This document shows, one piece after another, positions 1 to 5,322 of a DNA stretch of 5,322 nt; the first letter of the stretch is position 1, and each line of letters starts with the position of its first letter. A program made the translations under genes and the position numbers. The stretch lies in contig DJFP01000185.1 of the NCBI GenBank assembly GCA_002432565.1, positions 1-5,322 on the forward strand, read 5' to 3'. The notes under the pieces are model-generated. The model made no database searches, had not been told where the DNA came from, and worked only from the letters and a program-made list of their open reading frames with translations. Origin of the DNA: Flavobacteriales bacterium UBA5869 (lineage in GTDB: Bacteria > Bacteroidota > Bacteroidia > Flavobacteriales_D > Crocinitomicaceae).

Positions 1-1856
1 GTTTTCTCCGGAGCACCACAATAATTGTAAGTATAAGCCATGTGATGAGAAGGTTCATTTCCATGTGCATACTGCCCGATCAAACCTGTAATGTCTGCCT
101 GCTCACGCCCCGACATGGAAGAAGACCCCAGGAACATGGTATCCAGGAAATTCTCCATTCCTTCGTTTCCACCGTGCATATCGATCAAAGGCTGGATATG
201 CTGCGGAGCCGCCAGGGAATACTGCCATCCGTTTGCTTCCGTAAAATGGTGGTTTACTTCATTCGGCTTGAAGAAAGGGAGGAAAATCCCGTCTTTTCTA
301 GGCTGGAAAAAGCGAGTTTCAGGATGCAAAAGGTTCATCCAGTTTGCCGAACGCACCTGGTATTTCTTCGCAATATCTGTTTTCCCCAATTTTTCGGCAA
401 ATTTCGAAATACACCAGTCGTCATAGGCATATTCCAGTGTTCTTGAAACAGATTCAGCCAGTGTATTTGCTGAAATGAAACCAATTTCCTCGTATTGTTT
501 TTTTCCGAATTGGTCTGCCGTACTGGATGCGATCATTGCTTCCAGCAATCCTTCCGGGTCTTCCAAAGGAATTCCTTTCAAATAGGCATCCGTGATCACC
601 GAAACCGAATGGTAACCGATCATACAGTTCGTCTCATTATTCGACAATGTCCAGACAGGAAGCAGCCCTGTATTTTTATACTGTTGATAGAATGAACTCA
701 CGAAATCAGAAACTTTTTTCGGCTGGATAATAGTATACAAAGGATTTGCTCCACGATAGGTATCCCACAAAGAAAACACCGAATACAAGGACTTATCGGA
801 TGTCTGGATCTGGTCGTTGTAATCGCGGTATCTTCCATCTGCATCTGTCCAAAGTGACGGGTGAATAAAGGTATGATAAAGTGCCGTGTAAAAATGTTTT
901 AAAACATCTTCCTGAGCTGAATTCACCTGGATTTTTCCAAGCTCCTGCTCCCATGCTCCCGATGCTCTTGAACGGATGATATCAAAATCGTGATTACCGC
1001 TCAATAATTCCGATTTCAGGTTCGCAGCTGCTCCGGCTTCATCGGTTCCGGAAATTCCTACCCAAACCGAAATTTCTTTCGTGCCTTCCGGGAATTCCAT
1101 CACAAATAAATAATTCCCTTCTTCTTTATCTTCAATCCACTTTGTTTTGGTAAAAGGAATGGAAGTTTCCAAACTGAAAGCCAGGTGCTGATGCGGCGCC
1201 CATGCTTCGGATACACGTCTTCCTTCAACGGTTTTTGAGGATGTTTTTTTAGCAAAAACTTCCAATACACGGTCACGGTATCCTAAATCTATGATAATAT
1301 AGCGTTTCCCTTTCGGACTTGAGAATTGATAACGATGCACTCCACAGCGCAAAGTCGCTGTTAGGTCTGCAGTAATTCCGTTCTCCAATTCCACATGGTA
1401 ATAACCCGGGAGTGCCTTCTCTTTTGAATGCTTGAATACAGAACCGAATCCACCGGCTTTTTTGTACCCGGGAAGGGTATTTAATTTTCCTTGCTGCGGT
1501 ACCAAAAGCACATCCGAATAATCGGGAATTCCTGTTCCGCTCAAATGGGTATGGCTAAATCCATAAATTACCGAATCCGAATAGTGGTAGCCTCCGCAGC
1601 CATCCCAGCCTTCATAGCGTGTATCCGGCCCCACCTGCACCATTCCGAACGGAAGTACAGCTCCGGGAAAAGTATGCCCGTGTCCGCCGGTTCCTACAAA
1701 CGGATTTACGTATTGGTTCGGTTTTACAAGCGGTTTAGCGATCGTTTTATGTTGAACCCGCTCCCTTGCCGCATCAGAATTGTTTTTTAATTCCTGGATC
1801 TGGGCAGAAGCCGCAGAAGAACAGATCAACGCAATTGCCAGTATGCTATTTTTCAT
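1..1856 (-). CDS. GH92 family exo-alpha-mannosidase, secreted (3' end beyond window)
   Basis: Calcium-dependent exo-acting alpha-mannosidase of glycoside hydrolase family 92, which trims mannose from N-glycans or mannans. I translated the minus strand from ATG at 1856-1854 and found 618 uninterrupted codons to the window edge. Family members usually have about 740-790 residues, so roughly 120-170 C-terminal residues are missing, including the late Gly-Asn-Asp-Asp type motif expected to carry the catalytic base. Residues 1-18 form a signal peptide with a probable ASA|Q cleavage site; the Cys at 12 does not sit in a good lipobox, so a periplasmic or secreted enzyme is more likely than a lipoprotein. 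Family motifs seen in order: NPFVGTGGHGHTFPGA (51-66), FSHTHLSGTG (100-109), SLWDTYR (362-368), NETNCMIG (407-414), ESVSRTLEYAYDDWC (468-482), TEANGWQYS (539-547) and GNEPSHH (599-605). Glu540 is the likely catalytic acid, judged from remembered family spacing. The start lies 4 nt after the kinase stop, so the two genes are probably translationally coupled. Linkage specificity (alpha-1,2, 1,3 or other) cannot be read from sequence. Confidence 0.95.
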   Translation of the reverse strand, partial: MKNSILAIALICSSAASAQIQELKNNSDAARERVQHKTIAKPLVKPNQYVNPFVGTGGHGHTFPGAVLPFGMVQVGPDTRYEGWDGCGGYHYSDSVIYGFSHTHLSGTGIPDYSDVLLVPQQGKLNTLPGYKKAGGFGSVFKHSKEKALPGYYHVELENGITADLTATLRCGVHRYQFSSPKGKRYIIIDLGYRDRVLEVFAKKTSSKTVEGRRVSEAWAPHQHLAFSLETSIPFTKTKWIEDKEEGNYLFVMEFPEGTKEISVWVGISGTDEAGAAANLKSELLSGNHDFDIIRSRASGAWEQELGKIQVNSAQEDVLKHFYTALYHTFIHPSLWTDADGRYRDYNDQIQTSDKSLYSVFSLWDTYRGANPLYTIIQPKKVSDFVSSFYQQYKNTGLLPVWTLSNNETNCMIGYHSVSVITDAYLKGIPLEDPEGLLEAMIASSTADQFGKKQYEEIGFISANTLAESVSRTLEYAYDDWCISKFAEKLGKTDIAKKYQVRSANWMNLLHPETRFFQPRKDGIFLPFFKPNEVNHHFTEANGWQYSLAAPQHIQPLIDMHGGNEGMENFLDTMFLGSSSMSGREQADITGLIGQYAHGNEPSHHMAYTYNYCGAPEK

Positions 1857-1860
1857 GCCA

Positions 1861-2808
1861 TTACTTTTTAATCGCTTTCCAGAACATGGAAGCCGCCGTA
1901 CCCAATACGGCCGCATTCATATCGTGAAGAGCAGAGTTTCGAATTTCAATATGTCCCTGGTAAATTTGAAGCAGGTTTTCTTCCATGTGTTTTTTGACCT
2001 TTTCTGAAAAATAGGCACCACTTTGTGCTAAACCTCCGAAAAGAATGTATGCTTTCGGGTTAGAGAAAGCCGCGAAATCAGCCAGGGCAATTCCCAGCAT
2101 TTCAGCAGTATAATCTACAATCTCACATGCAAATTCATCTCCGGAGTTAGCTGCCTGGAAAACATCTTTTGCCGAGATTTTTGAAAGTTTGTTCAAACTC
2201 GATTTTGATTTATGAACACTATCAAGCTCTTCAACACTTCTTACAACACCTGTACTTGATACATAGGTTTCCAGACAACCTTTCCTTCCGCATCCGCATA
2301 AGCGACCGTTATGCACCACACGAATATGTCCGTACTCACCTGCAAATCCCTGTGAGCCGACAACCAGTTCTCCATTAATAAAAATTCCGGAACCAAGTCC
2401 GGTTCCCAGAGTAATCAAAACAAAATCGTTCAGATCTTTTGCATTCCCGAATAAATGTTCACCTATTGCAGCTGCATTTGCATCGTTGGCTAATAAGGTT
2501 GGTCTGTGAAAGCGCTGTTCAAATAATTCAGCTATTGGAATGACTCCTTTCCATTTCAGGTTCGGAGCAAATTCGATGTTCCCTGTAAAAGCATTTCCAT
2601 TCGGAGCACCGACACCCAATCCCAATAAATTATCTAAAAATCCATTTTTCTCAATATCCTTATATATCTTTTCAACTAAATCCTCCGGATTTAAATAATC
2701 AGTCGTAGTAATGGATTCTTCGAATAATACCTCCCCATTCCGATTCACCAAACCGTACGCAGTATTGGTTCCACCGATATCTATGCCTAATGCAACGTGT
2801 TCAATCAT
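1861..2808 (-). CDS. ROK-family sugar kinase (glucokinase/mannokinase type)
   Basis: A cytoplasmic ATP-dependent hexose kinase of the ROK family, 315 residues, a normal length for the family. The N-terminal phosphate-binding motif DIGGTN is at 10-15. The catalytic aspartate is Asp109 in NDANAAAIGE (108-117), followed by a second ATP-site loop LGTGLGSGI (134-142). The ROK signature EYGH (158-161) supplies a sugar contact and the zinc-binding His161, and the zinc cysteines are Cys171, Cys173 and Cys178 in CGCGRKGCLE (171-180). All key residues are present, so this should be an active kinase rather than a ROK repressor, and there is no N-terminal helix-turn-helix. It lies 62 bp downstream of the HD gene and 4 nt upstream of the GH92 mannosidase on the same strand. 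From that context I infer that it phosphorylates mannose or glucose released by the mannosidase. ROK sequence alone does not separate glucose, mannose, fructose or N-acetyl sugars. No Shine-Dalgarno sequence precedes the ATG, which fits Bacteroidota. Confidence 0.93.
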   Translation of the reverse strand: MIEHVALGIDIGGTNTAYGLVNRNGEVLFEESITTTDYLNPEDLVEKIYKDIEKNGFLDNLLGLGVGAPNGNAFTGNIEFAPNLKWKGVIPIAELFEQRFHRPTLLANDANAAAIGEHLFGNAKDLNDFVLITLGTGLGSGIFINGELVVGSQGFAGEYGHIRVVHNGRLCGCGRKGCLETYVSSTGVVRSVEELDSVHKSKSSLNKLSKISAKDVFQAANSGDEFACEIVDYTAEMLGIALADFAAFSNPKAYILFGGLAQSGAYFSEKVKKHMEENLLQIYQGHIEIRNSALHDMNAAVLGTAASMFWKAIKK

Positions 2809-2843
2809 GCGGTAAAAATGGGATTTTTTTTCGAGAATTAACT

Positions 2844-2863
2844 TTTAGTAAACTGATTTAGTA
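2844..2863. repeat. Short tandem-like direct repeat upstream of the kinase
   Basis: The heptamer TTTAGTA occurs at 2844-2850 and again at 2857-2863, a 13-bp period, 36-55 bp upstream of the kinase ATG within the 62-bp spacer. Nearby, AAAAAT-GGG-ATTTTT (2814-2828) could form a weak A/T hairpin just before the kinase start. The spacer shows no convincing Bacteroidota promoter and no terminator, so kinase transcription may read through from the HD gene. The repeat could be a regulator half-site pair or chance in A/T-rich DNA. Confidence 0.25.
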
Positions 2864-2870
2864 GCGGGCT

Positions 2871-3530
2871 TCATTTTAATTTAACATTCCACTCTTTTAG
2901 AAAATCCGCTACAAAATCAGCCATAATCTGATGTCTTTCCATGCCAATTTGCTGAGCAGTTTTGGTTCTCAACCGGTCTTTGATGAGCAATAGTTTTTCA
3001 TAAAAATGGTTCAGAGTATGTGATTTGTCGGAAGAATAGGAATCAAAATCAGCATGCATAGATGGCCCCAAATCAGGTTCGTAAAAAGAACGGTTATTTT
3101 TTCCTCCGTAATGAAAAGCTCTTGCAATACCAATTGCTCCAATTGCATCCAATCTGTCGGCATCCCGGACAATATCCAACTCCAGGCTTCCAGGCTCATC
3201 CTCCACTCCAGCCCCTTTGAAAGAAACTTTATCTACAATATCACATACACAGCTGATTAACTCTTCATCCGCATTCAACTTTGTTAATATTTCGCGGGAC
3301 ACTCTGCCACAGTCATTTTTAATACCACCATTCAATTTATGATCAGAAATATCGTGAAGTAAAGCAGCCAATTGCACAACAAGCAGATCTCCACCTTCCT
3401 GGTTTTGAATGTATTCCGCAAGCTTTAACACACGTTCTATGTGATACCAGTCGTGATCGGCGCTTTCATTTCTAAATTTTTGTTCCACAACTGATTTAAC
3501 TTCTTCGAACAAATTCGGATTATATTTCAT
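2871..3530 (-). CDS. HD-domain phosphohydrolase, YpgQ/YedJ-like
   Basis: A soluble 219-residue metal-dependent phosphohydrolase of the HD superfamily. The metal-site pattern is complete: His30 in DHDWYHIERV (25-34), the His59-Asp60 doublet in AALLHDISDHK (55-65), and the late aspartate in RDADRLDAIGAIGIAR (122-137), most likely Asp125. The DADRLDAIGAIG stretch and the overall length match the YpgQ (Bacillus subtilis) and YedJ (E. coli) group, for which nucleotide pyrophosphohydrolase activity has been described for YpgQ. Substrate assignment here is by family resemblance only. There is no signal peptide or membrane segment, so it acts in the cytoplasm. The ATG at 3530-3528 is the only sensible start because the HD core begins within 25 residues of it. 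It is the first gene of the leftward block and is divergent from the membrane-protein gene across 62 bp. Its relation to the downstream sugar genes is probably only positional. Confidence 0.88.
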   Translation of the reverse strand: MKYNPNLFEEVKSVVEQKFRNESADHDWYHIERVLKLAEYIQNQEGGDLLVVQLAALLHDISDHKLNGGIKNDCGRVSREILTKLNADEELISCVCDIVDKVSFKGAGVEDEPGSLELDIVRDADRLDAIGAIGIARAFHYGGKNNRSFYEPDLGPSMHADFDSYSSDKSHTLNHFYEKLLLIKDRLRTKTAQQIGMERHQIMADFVADFLKEWNVKLK

Positions 3531-3540
3531 GATGTTATGC

Positions 3541-3570
3541 TTGCCTAATTAATTAAAAATTCTAAATTGC
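3541..3570 (+). promoter_or_regulatory. Possible promoter for the outer-membrane protein gene
   Basis: The divergent spacer 3531-3592 holds TTG at 3541-3543 and TAAATTG at 3563-3569, 19 nt apart, ending about 23 nt before the ATG at 3593. The spacing equals that of the strong rpsP promoter, but the -7 element only partly matches TAnnTTTG. The spacer also contains the A/T palindrome TAATTAATTA (3546-3555), which could serve either direction. No clear promoter was found for the leftward HD gene. Confidence 0.35.
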
Positions 3571-3592
3571 AAAAAAATCTAAAATCTCTCTT

Positions 3593-4423
3593 ATGAAAAA
3601 ATTAATTCTACCTGTATTGGCAGTAATGGCTATGGGGACTGCATCCGCACAATTTAACCTTGGCATTTCTGCAGGTTACGGATTAGGATCTCCGGGGCAT
3701 GTAATGGGAACAAGCACCACGATCAGCGGAACCTCTTACAGCGAAAAAAATGTATATGGAACATTAGGAATGGGGGTTCAAGCAAATATAACTCCGGGAT
3801 ATATGTTCGGCGATCATTTTGGAATTGAACTAGGCTTAAACGGATTCTTCGGTTCCAAAATCACAATTGATCAGGCTAGTTTGCCATCCGGTGATTATAA
3901 ACACATGCAATCTTCCAACCAATTCCGAATCACTCCGGCATTCTATGTGAAATCCGGCGGAGAAAAAGTGTCCGTTTATGCACGTACAGGTTTGCTTATG
4001 CCGCTTATGGGTTCTGTAAAGTCTGAGATCAATGACAATACCACTCCGGGAGCACAAACAGTTATGCAGCTGAGAACTACCGGGAAAGTGACTTTGGGAT
4101 ACACAGGAGCTGTCGGACTAAACGTTCATTTTGGTAAAAAATTCGCATTCTTTGCAGAAGTCGGTGCTAACAGCTTACGTGTAAAATCGAAAGAAACAAA
4201 GCTTAAAATGTATACCGTTAACGGAACCGACATGCTTCCGAATATTCCTACTTATAGTAAAGAAACCAAGTACACTGACGAATTGACAAACTCATCAAAC
4301 AATTTAGGCACAAACCCGTCTGGAACAGATCCAAACAGCGCTAAAGAAGATTTAAGACAAATCGCAAACTTCAGCAGTTTCTTTTTACAGGTTGGTATCA
4401 AGATTACATTCGGAGAAGATTAA
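3593..4423 (+). CDS. Exported outer-membrane beta-barrel protein (porin-like family)
   Basis: A 276-residue protein with a textbook Sec signal peptide: MKK, then a hydrophobic core (4-14), then TASA|Q with cleavage after residue 19. The mature part is rich in Gly, aromatic residues and alternating polar/hydrophobic segments that look like amphipathic beta strands. Examples are FNLGISAGYGLG at the mature N-terminus, GIELGLNGFFG, FRITPAFYVKSGG, VSVYARTGLLMPLMG, VTLGYTGAVGLNVHFGKKFAFFAEVGA, and the last strand FFLQVGIKITFG near the C-terminus. Longer polar loops rich in Ser, Thr and Asn, such as the stretch around residues 220-250, would be surface-exposed. This pattern fits the small 8-10-strand outer-membrane barrels common in Bacteroidota. 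I recognise no OmpA peptidoglycan-binding domain, no TonB box and no type IX sorting domain, and no specific function can be assigned. It appears monocistronic, with its own divergent upstream spacer and an intrinsic terminator 31 bp after the stop. The start has no Shine-Dalgarno sequence but is fixed by the signal peptide. Confidence 0.85.
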   Translation: MKKLILPVLAVMAMGTASAQFNLGISAGYGLGSPGHVMGTSTTISGTSYSEKNVYGTLGMGVQANITPGYMFGDHFGIELGLNGFFGSKITIDQASLPSGDYKHMQSSNQFRITPAFYVKSGGEKVSVYARTGLLMPLMGSVKSEINDNTTPGAQTVMQLRTTGKVTLGYTGAVGLNVHFGKKFAFFAEVGANSLRVKSKETKLKMYTVNGTDMLPNIPTYSKETKYTDELTNSSNNLGTNPSGTDPNSAKEDLRQIANFSSFFLQVGIKITFGED

Positions 4424-4454
4424 ATCCTACAGATATTTAACTACATTATTGGTT

Positions 4455-4487
4455 AAGGGGTGCGGTAGAAATATCGTCCCCTTTTTT
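4455..4487 (+). terminator. Intrinsic terminator of the beta-barrel gene
   Basis: The stem AAGGGG (4455-4460) pairs with CCCCTT (4478-4483). Inside it, GCGGT (4462-4466) pairs with ATCGT (4473-4477) using two G-U pairs, leaving T4461 as a bulge and AGAAAT as the loop. A run of six T's at 4482-4487 follows directly. It lies 31 bp after the stop at 4423 and ends 2 bp before the rpsP promoter. Confidence 0.85.
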
Positions 4488-4488
4488 A

Positions 4489-4519
4489 TTTGCAGATTGG
4501 GAAGCTTTTACTATCTTTG
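4489..4519 (+). promoter_or_regulatory. Bacteroidota-type promoter of rpsP-rimM
   Basis: TTTG at 4489-4492 (-33 element) is followed after 19 nt by TATCTTTG at 4512-4519, a full match to the Bacteroidota -7 consensus TAnnTTTG. Transcription should begin near 4524-4528, giving a leader of about 65-70 nt before the rpsP ATG. The -33 element begins immediately after the T-run of the preceding terminator, so the two units are insulated in very little space. Confidence 0.8.
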
Positions 4520-4563
4520 CACCCTGTTTATTCGCTAAACAGAAGTTAATATTCATTTTAATC

Positions 4564-4578
4564 GAGGTTTCGTACCTC
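4564..4578 (+). promoter_or_regulatory. Small hairpin in the rpsP 5' leader
   Basis: GAGGT (4564-4568) pairs perfectly with ACCTC (4574-4578) around the loop TTCGT, ending 14 nt before the rpsP ATG. Just upstream, GTTAA and TTAAT can form a second weak stem. Leader hairpins next to ribosomal-protein starts often bind the encoded protein for feedback control, but here that role is only a possibility. No Shine-Dalgarno sequence is present; the bases before the ATG are A/T-rich. Confidence 0.4.
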
Positions 4579-4592
4579 AAACAATTAACATT

Positions 4593-5177
4593 ATGGCAAC
4601 ACGTATTCGTTTGCAAAGACACGGTAAAAAAGGAAAAGCGATTTTCCACGTAGTAGTAGCTGATTCCCGCGCTAAGCGTGATGGTAAGTTCATCGAGAAA
4701 TTGGGAGTTTACAATCCGAACACAAACCCTGCTACAATCGACATCAATTTCGAATCAACTTTGAAATGGGTTGGTACAGGAGCTGAGATGTCTGACACTG
4801 CTCGTGCAATTCTTTCTTACAAAGGAGTATTGTACAAAAACCACCTTTTGAAAGGTGTAACTAAAGGTGCTTTAACTGCTGAGCAGGTAGAAACTAAGTT
4901 TGCTGCTTGGGAAGCTGAGAAAGCTGCTAAAATCCAGGGTAAAATTGAGGGTCTTGGAAAAGATGCTGTAGCTGATAAAGCTGCACGTTTGAAAGCTGAA
5001 GCTGAAGCAAATGAGGCTAAAGCAAAAGCTATTGAAGCTAAAAATACGCCAGCTGTTGAAGAAGTTGAAGCTCCTGCAGAGGAAGCTGAAGCATCAACAG
5101 AAGCTGCTGCTGAAGAAACAACTGAGGCTCCTGCAGAGGATGCTCCGGCTGCTGAAGAAGGAGAAGCTGAGGCTTAA
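4593..5177 (+). CDS. rpsP: Small ribosomal subunit protein bS16 with long acidic C-terminal extension
   Basis: bS16 binds 16S rRNA in the 5' and central domains and is needed for 30S assembly. The first 80 or so residues are the conserved core: MATRIRLQRHGKKGKAIFHV at the start, then VVADSRAKRDGKFIEKLGVY (21-40) and NPNTNPATIDIN, then the segment ending near LLKGVTKGALT. The protein is 194 residues, while typical bS16 has about 80-90. The extra part begins as a charged, probably helical Lys/Glu/Ala segment (about 100-150) and continues as a low-complexity acidic Ala/Glu/Pro/Thr tail to the end. Long tails of this kind are usual in Flavobacteriia bS16, so this is not evidence of a fusion. Two in-frame copies of a 14-bp unit encoding APAE (5070-5083 and 5127-5140) suggest that the tail grew by local duplication. 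It is the first gene of an rpsP-rimM operon, with rimM starting 17 bp after the stop. Confidence 0.97.
   Translation: MATRIRLQRHGKKGKAIFHVVVADSRAKRDGKFIEKLGVYNPNTNPATIDINFESTLKWVGTGAEMSDTARAILSYKGVLYKNHLLKGVTKGALTAEQVETKFAAWEAEKAAKIQGKIEGLGKDAVADKAARLKAEAEANEAKAKAIEAKNTPAVEEVEAPAEEAEASTEAAAEETTEAPAEDAPAAEEGEAEA
5070..5140 (+). repeat. Duplicated APAE-coding unit in the bS16 tail
   Basis: GCTCCTGCAGAGGA occurs at 5070-5083 and at 5127-5140. The copies are exactly 57 bp (19 codons) apart and in the same reading frame, and each encodes Ala-Pro-Ala-Glu. They sit within a longer GCTGAAGC-rich low-complexity stretch from about 4993 to 5170. Confidence 0.7.
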
Positions 5178-5194
5178 TTCATTAAAGTTGATCC

Positions 5195-5322
5195 ATGCAA
5201 CATTCTGATTGCTTTCAACTTGGTTATATTGCGAAACTTCACGGTTACAAAGGTGAAGTTTCGCTTTTTTTGGACGTAACCAATCCGGAAGATTACAAAA
5301 CACTCGACGCATTCTTCATCGA
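5195..5322 (+). CDS. rimM: Ribosome maturation factor RimM (N-terminus only, 3' end beyond window)
   Basis: RimM binds the 30S subunit through uS19 and helps mature the 16S rRNA 3' (head) domain. From the ATG at 5195 the frame is open for 42 codons plus 2 bases to the window edge. The N-terminal motif is clear: CFQLGYIAKLHGYKGEVSLF (6-25), matching the family pattern of a Gly-x-hydrophobic-x-Lys run followed by G-x-x-GEV, then LDVTNPEDYKTLDAFFI. Full-length RimM has about 170-180 residues, so some three quarters is missing. The start is chosen because the conserved core begins at residue 6 and no earlier in-frame ATG fits. The position 17 bp after rpsP matches the conserved rpsP-rimM-trmD-rplS operon order. 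There is no Shine-Dalgarno sequence. The codons for residues 13-24 lie in a strong hairpin, annotated separately. Confidence 0.92.
   Translation, partial: MQHSDCFQLGYIAKLHGYKGEVSLFLDVTNPEDYKTLDAFFI
5231..5271 (+). terminator. Terminator-like hairpin inside the rimM coding sequence
   Basis: GCGAAACTTCAC (5231-5242) and GTGAAGTTTCGC (5253-5264) are exact reverse complements, giving a 12-bp perfect stem with 6 G-C pairs and a 10-nt loop (5243-5252). Seven T's follow directly at 5265-5271. The form is that of an intrinsic terminator on the plus strand, starting 36 nt after the A of the rimM ATG. Because it lies in a coding region and RimM translation would disrupt it, it may act as an attenuator or a translation brake rather than a constitutive stop. 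The opposite strand has no T-run, so it is directional. Confidence 0.55.

Noticed and set aside
42..1790. Plus-strand open frames at 42-446, 91-426, 495-695 and 1491-1790
   Set aside because: They are antisense to the continuous GH92 frame, whose motifs are unmistakable, and their translations have no recognisable domain.
1780..2378. Plus-strand frames at 1780-2007 and 2169-2378
   Set aside because: They are antisense to the ROK kinase and the mannosidase start, and the products look like random Cys/His/Phe-rich translation.
3011..3260. Frames at 3011-3199 (minus) and 3054-3260 (plus)
   Set aside because: Both lie wholly within the HD hydrolase gene in other frames, and the hydrolase motifs decide the real frame.
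3836..4057. Minus-strand frame inside the beta-barrel gene
   Set aside because: It is a shadow of a gene with a clear signal peptide and barrel pattern on the other strand.
4446..4649. Minus-strand frame of 67 residues across the rpsP promoter
   Set aside because: It runs antisense over the terminator, promoter and the first codons of rpsP, and has no recognisable motif.
4990..5170. GCTGAAGC-rich repeats as a possible CRISPR or mobile-element signature
   Set aside because: The repeats are short, codon-phased and encode the Ala/Glu tail. There are no regular spacers and no terminal repeats.
5011..5312. Frames at 5011-5208 (plus, Leu/Lys-rich) and 5094-5312 (minus, Ser/Phe-rich)
   Set aside because: Both are frame-shifted or antisense readings of the low-complexity GCTGAAGC tail of bS16 and the start of rimM. 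Their biased composition follows from the repeat.
1..5322. tRNA or rRNA genes, insertion sequences, attachment sites, or a defence or other novel multi-gene system
   Set aside because: Nearly all bases are assigned to recognised genes or short spacers. I saw no transposase, tRNA-like fold, terminal inverted repeats or toxin-antitoxin-like pair.

Overview
The window reads as chromosomal DNA of a Bacteroidota member, most likely Flavobacteriales and perhaps close to Fluviicola/Crocinitomicaceae. That placement is inferred from four things: the moderate-to-low GC content, start codons without Shine-Dalgarno sequences, a near-perfect Bacteroidota promoter (TTTG, 19 nt, TAnnTTTG) before rpsP, and a bS16 protein with a long acidic Ala/Glu tail. 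The species cannot be named from sequence reading alone.

Layout. Positions 1-3530 are a leftward (minus-strand) block of three genes. Read in transcription order they are an HD-domain phosphohydrolase (3530 to 2871), a ROK-family sugar kinase (2808 to 1861) and a secreted GH92 alpha-mannosidase (1856 down to the window edge, C-terminus missing). Only 4 nt separate the kinase stop from the mannosidase start, so these two are surely co-expressed. A 62-bp divergent spacer (3531-3592) then leads to a rightward gene for an exported, probably outer-membrane beta-barrel protein (3593-4423), which ends in a clear intrinsic terminator. The rpsP promoter directly abuts that terminator and drives the ribosomal-protein operon rpsP (bS16, 4593-5177) - rimM (from 5195, cut by the window edge). 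By analogy with other bacteria, trmD and rplS would be expected further on.

How the genes work together. The mannosidase would release mannose from alpha-mannosides such as N-glycans or yeast mannan outside the cytoplasm, and the ROK kinase would phosphorylate the imported hexose. The HD hydrolase is probably a housekeeping nucleotide/phosphate hydrolase with no obvious link to the sugar genes. bS16 is a 30S assembly protein and RimM is a 30S maturation factor, so the last two genes belong to one assembly pathway.

Most of the window is ordinary. The observation most worth a second look is a perfect 12-bp inverted repeat followed by seven T's, lying inside the first 80 nt of the rimM coding sequence. 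It has the form of an intrinsic terminator or attenuator and could set the unequal output of bS16 and RimM. The whole mannosidase frame is open with no internal stop across 618 codons.
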